A stretch of DNA of 64,000 nucleotides from Leptodactylus fallax (lineage: Eukaryota > Chordata > Amphibia > Anura > Leptodactylidae): assembly GCA_947044405.1 (NCBI GenBank), contig CAMRHE010000355.1, positions 1,364,001-1,428,000 on the forward strand, read 5' to 3'. The notes under the pieces were generated by a model that was not told where the DNA came from, searched no databases, and saw only the letters and a list, made by a program, of their open reading frames with translations. The position numbers and the translations under genes were made by a program. This document shows, piece by piece, positions 21,834 to 33,085 of the stretch. The first letter of the stretch is position 1; the number at the start of each line of letters is the position of its first letter.

Positions 21834-24099
21834 TCTAAAAAATGTGATGAGCCATTTGATGATTTTTAGAAAATGACCTTAGGCAACAAGCAAAGTAGGT
21901 TCTCCCCACTGGCTGTTACACAGATCAGGGTAGGAGGCAGAGAGAACTACCGGTATGTGATGAGAGAGATTGTCTCTGGGAAAAAAAAAGCATGAATATT
22001 GGAAATAAGTTCAGACAATAAAAGGGCTTCTCAACAAAGATTACAAATGACTTGCTGGTTCTATCACAAATCCAGAAGTCAGGAACTGAGTGAAGCTTTA
22101 TATTCATGGGATCTTAATCTCAAAATGAGAATGGAATCAACAAGGGAAGAAGGAAGTCCCTGAGAAAAAGAAGTCAGGGTGTATGGAAGCATATAGAGAC
22201 CCTGTGATCCATACTATGGAGCTGTAGGGGTTTTCTGTGGTACTTTTGTGGTGCCATTAACACAGAATAGCACTAGAGTATGGCGCCCAATGCAGACTGA
22301 CACAATTTTTTCTCAGTCTGATTCTTTATTAAATTGGAGGCATACAATAGGGCACCATAGACTTCTCTGAACAATGGACAACTTGGAGTCCTAATAGTCT
22401 GTTGTCACTTACCTTGTAAACTGTGGATACAGACAATGGAAATGCATATAGAGCATTAGATTCGCTAGTCCAGTGTCTTGTATGAGAAATTGTGTTTACG
22501 AACACTATAGATGGTAAATTCTGTTAGCAGGACCAAAAATATTAATTTTGCTACATGTATATAGTCAGCAGCAATATGTGAAGCAGCAATTTAGTCTGTT
22601 GCTTCTGACGCCAAGCTGCTTCTTGTCATTGTTTTGTAATATTCTGGCTCTTTGTCCATGTGGAGGTCACATTCCATGAGTGGCGGACTAGGCCAGAGAA
22701 CAGGAATTGGGTCTGTTGTCTATTTATAATCCTGACATCCTATTGAGAATATACATAGGGGGTCGAATATGTCCAGTAGCACTCCATACTGTATACTTAA
22801 GATTTTTGCATTGATTGCATAGAGTTTAAGAGATGTCATCTGTCTCCATAGCTGCAGTTGCTTCTTGCGCTTTGTATAAGAAATACAGATGGCACGGTAA
22901 GTAGCATTGCAAATTGAGCTGTTACTCATCCAAAAATCACCCAGCTGGAGACTTTCTCTGAAGAATTTGCCATATAATTGTCTGAATACATAAAAACTGG
23001 ATGCTTGTGAAGAATGTGAAGAGGATTTCAGTTTGGACTTCTGGCAATCTCTGACCTTTTATGTTCTCAACTGTGAAATTGCAATTTATTATTTCATAAT
23101 TATTATGTAGGACATTTGCTATTTTCCAAAGCGCTTGTAGACCGCAGCAAGCCACAGAAATAGTGGTCGTATTACTTATTTGATATTTGCATGTGTTTTG
23201 TAGAACACGTAGCCGCTGGGAAACCTATTTCTTTACATATTTTTATATATATTCATTAATATAAGATTACTTGGCTGTACTTTATTGAACATAGAAAATA
23301 CAGGCTAGGACAGAATAAAACGCTTCAGTTTTGCCTGAGTCCAATACCATTCTGTAAGGTCATGTGCATGTTTCTTCATGAATGTTTGCATACAGTATAT
23401 TAGCACGCACAAATGATAAGCGCAATGGAAATAATTGTAACAAAATAGGATATTACCAACCAACCTCAATATAGTCCACGCAGTTCAGGGTCTCTCATCA
23501 CTCCATAAGTCCTAGCAGATAAAGTGCCGGACACAGTAGTCTATTGTTTATATTTTATATATGAAATTGCAATACACAGTCAATATAAAATGCAATCCAA
23601 TATTCACCTATAGGCATAAAATGTATATATTCTGTAAGTAGTTGGAAAACACATGGAGATGCTTCCAGAAGAAAGAGAGTATGGACTCATGGTCACTCTG
23701 CTTTTGAGTTCTGCACTTTGTGAGTAGGTGAAATCTCCATTGTCAAGCATACTCTGTACTTTTTTAAGAAAATATACATAAAAAAAAAAATAACATGAAT
23801 ATTCTGGATTAGTATTTAGTTAAATGTAGTTTAATGCCCCACTCTAGTAAAATGTATTCTGTCTTAGACTTGTAATAGAGGGCATACTAATGTAAAGTGA
23901 ACAATTCAGTACTCACTAGGTGCATTGTTCACCTTTTTTTTAGCCTCACAATAGTAACCTGACTGGTCATGTGATCTAGGACTGGGCAATTAATTAAAAA
24001 AATAACAGAAGCCGGCCATCAATCTGGATAACCAATGTGACATTGTGCATGTCGGTTGCTTCGGTTCGGTTTTTACGGTATTTGTGAGCTTTTACCTGC
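21834..24099. other. Non-coding DNA, nothing recognised
   Basis: Ordinary AT-rich DNA. No transposon ends or protein-like frames seen. Confidence 0.5.
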
Positions 24100-24260
24100 A
24101 GTTTCATTTGGACCAAAAATGGTCAAATGAAACTGCTATTATACTCTGGGGTCTTTTCAGACCCTAGAGTATAATTAAGGGAACTCCATACGAGGTGAGC
24201 AAAAAACAGTGTTACTCATCTCCCCTGTTCTCCGGCACTGGTCCTCATCCTCTTCAGGCA
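24100..24260. repeat. Dispersed repeat, inverted relative to 40310-40450
   Basis: Blocks such as AAACTGCTATTATACTCTGGGGTCT and AGTGTTACT match the complement of sequence at 40325-40440. Inside, CTCTGGGGTCTTTTCAGACCCTAGAG is itself an inverted repeat, as at 40378-40400. The class is not known. Confidence 0.6.
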
Positions 24261-26509
24261 AGCATCATGATTGGGCCTTAGTGGCCCTGACATCATTCAG
24301 GTGGCCGGAAGAGGCTTGAAGAGGACATCATACAGGATGAGGGAGTTTAATAATAGAGGTCTTGGGTTGGATGTGTTGGTTCAAACAAAACTGCTGGGTG
24401 AACCTTGCAATAAGAATCTTTTGATGTTCGTCCAACACATGCTCACCTCTTATAGACTCCTGTGCCCCACAACAGTAATCAACTATATCAGCAGATCCCA
24501 ATACAGTTTATTACAATGTCGTAATTATAATGGGGGCAAGTGGGAAATTACTTGCCGTTGGGCCCCGGGCTATGACCCATTTCACGTCACCACTGGACCG
24601 AGAAGACCGGACTGCGCTGGGAGGAATCGGAGCATCGTTGAGGTGAGTATGAATTTTTTTTACTGGCCACAGCACAAAGTCGAAAACTTGTGGTCGACAA
24701 ACAGGAAGTCCTTGACAGCTGGAATAAAGATGGCTGATTGATCTTAAAACCAAATAAACCTCACAACTGTGTAAAGATGTAGAGTATATATGAGATGCAA
24801 GTTGATCTAACACATAGAACAAGGGGATTGTATTACTCTGAGAAACAGGTCATAGCATTGACTATGAAATTACTTTACTGTATGCGCATGTACCTTTTAT
24901 TTATAAGCTTTTATATAGTGTGTTTTTTATAGTTGAATATTTTGATGTGTTCCATATTGGCGTGTTTTTCAGTGTCTGACATAATTTGCTTGTACAGGCC
25001 TGTGATGGTATTATAAGAATTTCCTAATAAATGAAGATAAGGTCTAGACATGATGTGAGTAAACCTGTCTTACGCACATGAAATCTCTTTTTGAAGTTTA
25101 TAGTCTAAGGACTCGATACTGTACTCTTAGGACATGTAATTACTTTTTTTTCTACATTTCATGAAATATTCACATCATAAATTATCATGAAAACATAATG
25201 AATTTTTTCATGTGCATGCCTATCTAGGTATATGCTGTAGATGATCAGACACAAACACATCTATGTTATTTGACGATTATATTACATACATATATCTAGC
25301 ACTAGCATTAATCCTGTTCCAGTCAATACCATGCCTTTTCAACTTGATGTTTGAGATTCAGAGAAAGACCTGATATTTGCTTGCAAAAAGTAACTCTCTA
25401 TGGTGCAGAAACCACAGTAACTGTGAAACTGTTGCACTTAGACACTAGCAATATTTGGTGTAGTCTAATCCCTACCTAGCCATCTTCAAGTTTTCCTGAT
25501 CTATTTGTGAAAAAAGGAACATTGTATGCTTCTCAGATTTTGAAGACTGTAGTAAGGTGCAGCACATTGTGGTTGTTCTTCAGTGCTGTCCTTTTTTGAG
25601 ATCTGACTAGCTGTGACTTGTCTTTTGACTTGTGGCCTTGTTGAGCTGTGTTAGGGTATGTTCACATGGTGATAATACACTTTGGAAAAATTATATGTAT
25701 TTTTATTGTGGAGCTCATGGAAGAAGTCTAAGGCAGAGTCGCAGGTTTGCAGTTTTGAATTGCTCCGGGTTGGTGCTCTGTTTTGTAGGCCTATGGAGTA
25801 GGTAGGCTAAACCACCGACTGACGCCTCTACTTTCTCACAGCGCAATTCCAACTCCAGCTCCTTCACAGGAGAAGAATAGCTTCTATAATTCAAGAAAAA
25901 AGTTATATGAAAGTAAATATGCAAAAAGGTATTCATCTGATTAATTATACAAAATCAATAATTGTATAATATATCATCATTATTTTATTTTAAAGCCACA
26001 TTCTGACTCCACCCAAAACAGGCCCTGACTCTGTCTCCACAGCCCTGCCTGCCGCTGGAGTGGATCAGTGCTCTTCTCTGCACCAAAACCACAGCAAGAA
26101 TCAGAGTGCTGAAAATTCATATATCATAACAATGGTAGGGCGAATTTAGGTGTTTTCCTCAGTGAGTTGGACGCATTTCGGAATCAGCATGCAATAATGT
26201 CTCATGCCCTTATACTTGTTTTGGGGTACAAATTTTGTTTTGAAGCTAAGCCATTAAAATGCACAGGAACAAGCTTGATGCCAATACTTATACCATACTC
26301 ACAGTCAGTCATTTCTGTGACCCATATTTGTTCACAGTATCAGCTGTGTCCCCGACTGTACTTCTGTCTGCAATACATGTTATGATATGGTTATGTTCCT
26401 GATTCATAGATTCAGCATCATTCTAGGTTGGTCTACAAGTGATCATACTGTGAGTGCCTATTGTGTCACTTCTCACACAGACCTGTAACAGGATGTGACC
26501 TGCTTAGAA
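24261..26509. other. Non-coding DNA, nothing recognised
   Basis: An open frame of 156 codons at 24271-24741 has no recognisable domain or compositional bias and begins in repeat-like sequence, so I do not call it a gene. Nothing else is seen. Confidence 0.5.
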
Positions 26510-26513
26510 TTAA

Positions 26514-26703
26514 AGGGGTTGTCTTGGAGTGTGATGCTGAGCTCTGCTGCTTCTTCTCAGGGCATTAGTCACATGACCATGCTACATCTCAGTCCCATTG
26601 AAATGAATAGAGCTTGGCTGCAATACCAAGCACAGCCACTATATTATGTATGTGCTTGAGAGGTAGTGAAGAGGCTATGGCAGTCAATATCATAATTTGC
26701 CCT
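26514..26703. mobile_element. Possible short TTAA MITE
   Basis: AGGGGTTGTCTTGGAG follows TTAA at 26510-26513, a common frog MITE start. The other end ATTTGCCCT meets the TTAA at 26704-26707 that also begins the next MITE. The inverted repeat is poor, so this may be a truncated copy with the next element inserted at its end. Confidence 0.4.
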
Positions 26704-26707
26704 TTAA

Positions 26708-27162
26708 AGGGGTTGTCCACTTTCAGACCAATATCGAAAAACAAATGTTTGCATAATGAAAAGTTCTACAATTTTCCAATATACTTTCTGTATCAATTCC
26801 TTAGGTTTTTTTTACATCTTTGCTTGCCTTCATTCATTCTGCTTACTCGCAGTGGAATCAGTCCATGGTCACGTAATGAACACAGAGGTGCACAGCTCGT
26901 TATAGTCACAGCACAGTAATCAGACATCTGCCTGCTAACAAGCTGTGCACCTGTGTGTTCATCACATGACCATGTACTGCATATCACAAGACCATTTTCA
27001 GAATTTCATCCACTAGAAGTAAGCCGAATGAATGACAGCAAGCAGAGATCTAGAAAACCGTGAGGAATTGATACAGAAATTATATTGGAAAATTGTACAC
27101 TTTTTTATTGTACAAACAATAACATTTGTCTCTCAATATTGGTCTGAAAGTGGACAACCCCT
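26708..27162. mobile_element. TTAA-flanked foldback MITE
   Basis: TTAA lies at 26704-26707 and 27163-27166. The ends AGGGGTTGTCCACTTTCAGA start inverted repeats of roughly 95-100 bp, and the centre holds a second pair (GTGCACAGCTCG.../...CAAGCTGTGCAC), so nearly the whole 455 bp can fold back. The AGGGGTTGTCCAC start and TTAA duplication fit the T2/Kolobok MITE group. A partial copy lies at about 17.1 kb. Confidence 0.8.
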
Positions 27163-27166
27163 TTAA

Positions 27167-28210
27167 CTAAAGCATTTTTGAAAATCAGCCCCTCAGCCTG
27201 CAAATTGGATATAGTAGGACAGGATGTAGCTGCATAAAAGCTTCCCTGTGGTTCTGTAGTGATAGATATTTACATTTGGTCCTTGCACAAATTTTCATGA
27301 GGAAAACAGTGTTACAATGAGGTGAGCATGACCTCTCCAACTGTGTTTCTGATTTAGTATGCTTCGCCCTGGTGACAGAGTCTCTTTGAAAGGGTTATCT
27401 AAGCATCCTGTATTAGGTTTCATACTGACAACCTATTCACAAAATCTGGGGATAAGTTATCAGTATGAAAAATGCTGCCCCTCCCCCCTTCAAAATTGTA
27501 AATGTTTGGAATGCTAGGTAAAGAATTTTACAGGTTCCAGCCAGATATGAAACAATACAGTGTATTACATTGCCTTTGGGATTTGCGTCAGACAGTAAAA
27601 GAAGTGATAATAAAGTGTGAGTTACCGGTTTCCACTCATGTATATTTATAAGATGCTACACTGCTTGTCGATTTACCAGAATTACATATGATACAAAGCA
27701 ATGCAGGACTTTTTCTAGTTATTTGTTGGAAGCCAGAGAGATAGCAAATTGTATCTTATGCAAATCAAAATCCATGTGGATGTTATCCAGGCAGTCTGTT
27801 AACCCGGTGGAAAATCTTGCTGTGTTTAGCAAACATTTCTCATGAAGACTAATGGTTTATAAGCACCCTCTGTGAAAATTCCTTTCTGGGCACTCTCATG
27901 CCTATTACTACATGGCCAGTGTTCAGGGGCATTCTCTTTGTACTGAGTCGATTAGAAACTGGACATTTATAGTCTTGTACGTCTGCCAGTTAGGCGAGTC
28001 CTTGCAATGTCACAATTGTACAAGTGAATACAACAGTCTATTATATCAGAGAAATCGTGTTTTATTCTCCAAGAAAACAAGTGTTGTGTTTTGAACATTT
28101 TACTTTCTTTGTTTGAATGGCTTTATATGCTATATTACAATGTATTAGTGTGTTTTGTGGTTTTTATTTATTTATTCTTGGCAACAAGTCCAGAAGTATC
28201 GAACAGAAGA
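27167..28210. other. Non-coding DNA, nothing recognised
   Basis: No transposon ends or protein-like frames seen. Confidence 0.5.
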
Positions 28211-28214
28211 TTAA

Positions 28215-28614
28215 AGAGGACTTTTCACGTGCTCTGGTACATGCGGTTTTATCAGCTTTGACGGTACACGCCCGGGTGCTGGAGATATCGGTGACGTTAG
28301 TTTTGCTACCGATATTTCGTTACTGTCAGAAGGGTGGGCCTTAATGCTCAGCATCATGGTTGGGCGGTAAAGAACGCCCCTCTGACAGTACAATGCTATG
28401 GAAGAGTACTGAGGTGGGGGCGTTCCTGACCGCTCGGCGATGACACTAGGCAGTAAGGCTCTCTCTTCTGACTGTGGAGAGATATCAGTGCCAAAACTAA
28501 TGGCACTGATATCTCCGGCACCCAGGCGCATATCAGGAAAGCTGAATTCAGCGCACTGCCAGATTTCTAGCAGTATATAATACCGTGGGTGTCAGGGGAC
28601 GTGAAAGGTCCTCT
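28215..28614. mobile_element. TTAA-flanked MITE, copy C
   Basis: TTAA lies at 28211-28214 and 28615-28618. The ends AGAGGACTTTTCACGT and, inward from the right, AGAGGACCTTTCACGT match copies A and B. The interior keeps GTAAAGAACGCCCCTCTGACAG and GATATC-containing blocks. It is 400 bp, shorter than copy A, mainly because it has fewer inner units. Confidence 0.8.
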
Positions 28615-28648
28615 TTAAGTAAAAGCTATTGGTGCCTGGCTGTTAAAG

Positions 28649-29020
28649 GCTAAGGCCCCACATTGCGGAGTTGCATTGTTTTGGACTGTTGTAGAAATGC
28701 AGGAGAGGAAAAAAACCGCTGCATTTTACAGTACCAGCAAAGTGAATGAGATTTTGTCTAGTCTCATCCATACAGTGTGGAAAAGCTGCATTTTCAAAAA
28801 TGTGTGTATTTTTGAGAAATGCAGCATTTCTGCAGGTAAAATGAACATGCTGCGTTTTTCAAATGGATTCACATTTTCTCATAGACTTATTTGTGAGGGG
28901 AGCTAAAAATGAAAAATACAGCAGAAAAGCAGTAAAAAAATTTGCATTTTTGCTGTATTTTTTTCCACTGCAGTTTTTTCTGCAGCATTTGAGTGAGTTT
29001 CCACAACGTGGGGCTTTAGC
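28649..29020. mobile_element. Foldback MITE (GGCTAAGGCCCCAC type)
   Basis: The left end GGCTAAGGCCCCACATTG and the right end CAACGTGGGGCTTTAGC are inverted repeats, with further matching blocks inside (AAATGCAGCATTT, TTTTTCCACTGCAG). A related copy lies at 37266-37483 and a partial one at 63.7 kb. Non-coding. Confidence 0.65.
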
Positions 29021-30309
29021 CACATCTCTGCAAAGGTTTGGCATCTGTCACCTGGTATAGAAGCTGTATGCACATGAAGTGATTGTATGTACAGTGACAT
29101 TTAACTCCAAGGCATTGAACGGATGGCATTTATATTTTTTACATAGCCTGTCTCGGTCCCTGGTGGCAAGTCAATATATGGTATCAGTAGTAAAGGTAGC
29201 TGTTGTCCTGGTGGCCAGTGGTACAGTTAAGCACCTCATTCCTGGTGTATAGTAGCCTTGACCCCCAGGCTACTAATATTACAACTCTTTGATGCTCCAA
29301 TTTGATATTTTTTAATCTCCCTATTGCACCATTTTATAAAACCAGCATGCTATACCTCAGTGTTGCTGTTTGTTGGATATACATCTTGGTTATTATCTGT
29401 TTTTGCAGCAGACAGTTTACATAAAAGTCTTTCATTATAAGTGAGAAAGATCTTTTATAACATGTTTGCAATAGCTTTGCTTCTGGTCTATAGAAAATCT
29501 ACAGATATTATCTCCTTCTGCAGCTGTACTCTGTATGCATCTCACCTCCCATTGCATCAGCTTCCAGCTCCCTGACTTAAATAGTTATTTCTGAAATCTC
29601 TTTATCTGCATAGCTCTATCCTCTTACATCAATAAATATAGGAGGCTTTGTATGCCTTGTTAAGTAAAGAGCATGGTATAAAAACGCCATTACAAAAGGC
29701 ACTCGCATAGAAGGCTGTGAGCATTTAGACTTTAGAATTGCAATGGTTCCTTTTTTTTCCCCCCATAATTTTGTATTTTTTCAGTCCTCCTGTTAAATAA
29801 TTCATAGATCACAAAAAGGAACTACAGTTAGCTCATTGATACATATGAAACAAATAATGTAAATGCTTCATTAACACTATAATATTACATAGTAGTAGTA
29901 ATAATAATAATAATAACAGACTATGGAATATGGTGGCACAGCGTAAATAAATATTATTTTAATGACTTTTAATATTGTACCACCATATTCCAGAATATTA
30001 CAATTAGGAGAAGCAGTAATTATACAAAATGACTAATAATGAAAATCAGTCAATATTAAGGAAAAAGGAGAGAGCGAGGACCTTTACCATAAGAGTCTGC
30101 AATCTAAAGAAAATGAGAGGGTGACATATCAAGTATAAAGTGCACATTTTGCCACTTGACCAGTCACATATATGAGTAATATAAATCGAGTTGTACAAGC
30201 CAGTCATACCGCCAGCGTGTCTCAAGTTACATATAACACGCAGAGTGGGGCAAAGAGGATATCTGTGACCAGGGCAGTTTTTGTATGTGGGTCATAGAGG
30301 CTGAAATAA
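29021..30309. other. Non-coding DNA with a trinucleotide repeat
   Basis: A (TAG)n(TAA)n run occupies about 29889-29916. No other feature recognised. Confidence 0.5.
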
Positions 30310-31381
30310 TTCATTTTCCAAGCACTGTTAGGAGCTGTTCACACACTGCTTCTGTCCTGTGTCACATCATCAATATACACTAGTGACCCAGTGCCACTGG
30401 CAGCCATGCATGCCCAAGCCATCACGCTGCCTCCGCCGTGTTTTACAGATGTTGTGGTATGCTTTGTCTCATGAGCTGTACCACGCCTTCGCCATACATT
30501 TTTTCTTTCCATCATTCTGGTAGAGATTGATCTTGGTTTCATCTGTCCAAAGAATCTTCTTCCAGAACTGTGCTGGCTTTTTTAGATGTTTTTTTTTTTT
30601 TTTTTTTTTTAGCAAAGTTCAATCTAGACTTTTTATTCATGAGGCTTATGAGTGGCTTGCACCATGCAGTGAAGTCTCTGTATTTACTTTCATGCAGTTT
30701 TCTCTTTATGGTAGATTTGGATATTGATACACCTACATCCTGGAGAGTGTTGTTCAATTGGTTGGCTGTTGTGAAGGGGTTTCTCTTCACCATGGAAATT
30801 ATTCTGTGATCATCGACCACTGTCTTCCGTGGGCGTCCAGGTCTTTTTGCATTGAGTAGTTCACCAGTGCTTTCTTTCTTTCTCAGGATGTACCAAAGTG
30901 TAGGTTTTGCCACTCCTAATATTGTAGAAATTTCTCGGATGGGTTTTTTGTTTTCGCAGCTTAAGGATGGCTTATTTCACCTGCATGGAGAGCTCCTTTG
31001 ACCGCATGTTTTCTTCACAGCAAAATCTCCCAAATGCAAGCACCACACCTCAAATCAACTCAAGGCCTTTTTTCTGCTTAATTGAGAATGACATAACAAA
31101 GGAATTTCCCACACCTGCCCATGAAACAGCCTTTGAGTCAATTATCCAATTACTATTTGTCCCTTTTAAAAACAGGGTGGCACATTTTAAGGAGCTGAAA
31201 CTCCTAAACCCTTTATCCAATTTTAATGGATAAATTTTAACCCTTTATCCAATTTTTCAGAAAGCTGAAAGTCTGGACTTTATGTCCATGTCCATTATAT
31301 AACTATAACTTGAATATGTTTCAGTAAACAGGTAAAAAAACCAAATTTGTGTCTGTGTCCAAATATATATGGACCTAACTG
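30310..31381 (-). mobile_element. Truncated Tc1/mariner element 5
   Basis: The right end reads inward as CAGTTAGGTCCATATATATT, a familiar Tc1 terminus, followed by TA at 31382-31383. The left part breaks off inside the transposase gene near 30330, so the 3' end and one inverted repeat are missing. Confidence 0.8.
30339..31007 (-). pseudogene. Tc1 transposase, truncated and frameshifted
   Basis: The start is probably at 31005-31007 (MRSKELSMQVK, then a TAA). The frame then shifts near 30950 and continues open from 30913 with KPTLWYIL, AKRPGRPRK and a second HTH (SISKSTIKRKLH). At about 30590-30611 a run of over 20 T (A on the coding strand) replaces a lysine-rich stretch and is followed by another shift; DDE-region sequence resumes with [10 protein letters not shown] and [13 protein letters not shown], ending near [10 protein letters not shown]. 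The second and third catalytic residues are lost with the missing C-terminus. Confidence 0.85.
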
Positions 31382-31595
31382 TAAATAATAAAATATACAG
31401 TACATTCTGTACTTAAAGGATTTGTCACATTAAGCTCAGGAATCCTATGAGCAGAAACTCAGGGTGACAATGTATTACAGAGGCCACTATATAATTGAAT
31501 GGGTACAGTACAATACTACCTTCCTCTAAAGTGGCCACATACAGATTTCCTTTGCAATTATATCTTATTGTTATTGGGGTTTAGGGAAGGCTTAA

Positions 31596-31729
31596 AGGGA
31601 TTCAAAATATGGCTTCTGTTTTTCAGGAAGTGACATCACGTCTATTGCTCACATGGCCATGCTGTAGTTAAGTGTCATTCATTTTAATGAGAAGAAAGCA
31701 GCCATGATTTCTAAGCCTGCACAACCCCT
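31596..31729. mobile_element. Short TTAA-flanked MITE
   Basis: TTAA flanks both sides (31592-31595, 31730-31733). The ends AGGGATTC and, inward from the right, AGGGGTTGTGCAGG share the AGGG start of the T2-type group. It contains GCCATGCTGTAG and a GTGACATCACG motif. The inverted repeat is weak. Confidence 0.5.
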
Positions 31730-31733
31730 TTAA

Positions 31734-32750
31734 AGCTTACCTAAACTTTTAACAAATTTAGCATAAATCACTAGTACAGTGTTTGTGTGTATATTATAAA
31801 TGGCACTATGTCTTGCTATTTTCCACATTTTTCTTTTGCAGTTTTCCATTCTGCAGGTTCTCTATCTAGTTTTCAGTTCTCCCTGAGCTGGTGGATGGAG
31901 ACTAGCTGCTATAATGTCTCCCATACACTGCACATGCATAAGAGGAGAATCTATACCCCACCTTTCCCTAGACATCTTTGTAATCTGATATATTTATGAG
32001 CTGTAGTCAGTCTTGTTAAGAAGTCAAATTCAGGAGAGATTTCAGTTTGCGGGAAGGAGGAACAGAACCTAATAACTGGAGAAATAAACATTTTTCTCTA
32101 AGATACATTATAAAGTTTCTTCTATTCGTTTATACTGTTGATATATGAAACATTACTGACTATTTAATAGCTCTTATGACCTAATAGTCAAAAATAACCC
32201 AATGGTCTCTCTAGACAGAGATGTAAATATCGGAAGGTGCGTCATAGTGGAGAGCTTTGTAGATTGGTTAGAAGGTTTGGAATCGGTGTAATGACTGACA
32301 CAGAGCATAAGGATCAGTATAACCATTAGACATGAAAGATCCTAACTGCTATATTCATCGTAGACTAAAATAGTGCAAGTACAGTTCATGGAATTCACGC
32401 AAGACTATGTTCTTATCTTGTTTGGCTCTGTATATCATAGACCTCCAAAAGAAGGCTGCAACGCATCCCATGATGGATAAGCTACCTATAGGCTACTGTT
32501 GTAATTGGCGTAGATGAGAGTGATCATCACTTTTGCTTTGATAGAAGTCATGTGGGAGGTGAAAAAACGCCAGTTGCAACAATTATTGTCGCAACTGGCA
32601 TTTAAAAAGTTGCAAATCCAACCATAATAAAACTTCCACATTGAGTTTGGCCTCATAAAGTGAGAAGTCATTAAGCTCTTTGCAGCATTAAATTTAGAGA
32701 TATGATCGATGTTACAAAGCAGTAGAAAAACCAAGGTAATTCTGCTCCTT
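31734..32750. other. Non-coding DNA, nothing recognised
   Basis: No transposon ends or protein-like frames seen. Confidence 0.5.
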
Positions 32751-32754
32751 CAAT

Positions 32755-32990
32755 CTCTCGCAGAAATGTAGATGATGCCGGCGTGGTAGGTTTCCAAAGC
32801 TTTATTAGTGTCAAGTGCTGGCAGTGCGTTTCAAAGTAAATGCTACTTCATCAGACCATGATGACATAAAGGTTTAGGCAGATGATTTTCTATCTGCCAT
32901 AACTATATACAGATGTAGCAGAGTTAACCCAAACTTCTGCAACTGGTTAAACTGCTGCAGTGTGATATCTTATTACAGAAGACAAGAAAA
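32755..32990 (-). mobile_element. PLE-type 3' fragment
   Basis: A hammerhead-like motif and the downstream sequence ACTAATAAAGCTTTGGAAACC on the minus strand have the character of PLE 3' ends. There is no coding sequence. The boundaries are guesses. Confidence 0.4.
32815..32862 (-). ncRNA. Hammerhead-like motif with intact CTGATGA
   Basis: Minus strand: CTGATGA, AGTA-GCATT-TACT stem II, TT, GAAACGCAC. Both conserved boxes of a hammerhead (CUGAUGA and GAAA) are present, but two extra U separate stem II from GAAA and I see no clear stem III, so it is likely a decayed ribozyme. Confidence 0.45.
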
Positions 32991-33085
32991 ACCAATGAAA
33001 AGTCATTGAAAACTTACATTTTTTAAGAAAAATGGAGGTTACAGAAGTTCAGGTCAACTCTGCTTCCTCTCTACATAAAGATGTA

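Noticed and set aside
24271..24741. Open frame of 156 codons
   Set aside because: No domain, no family likeness, and it starts in dispersed repeat sequence. Chance open frame.
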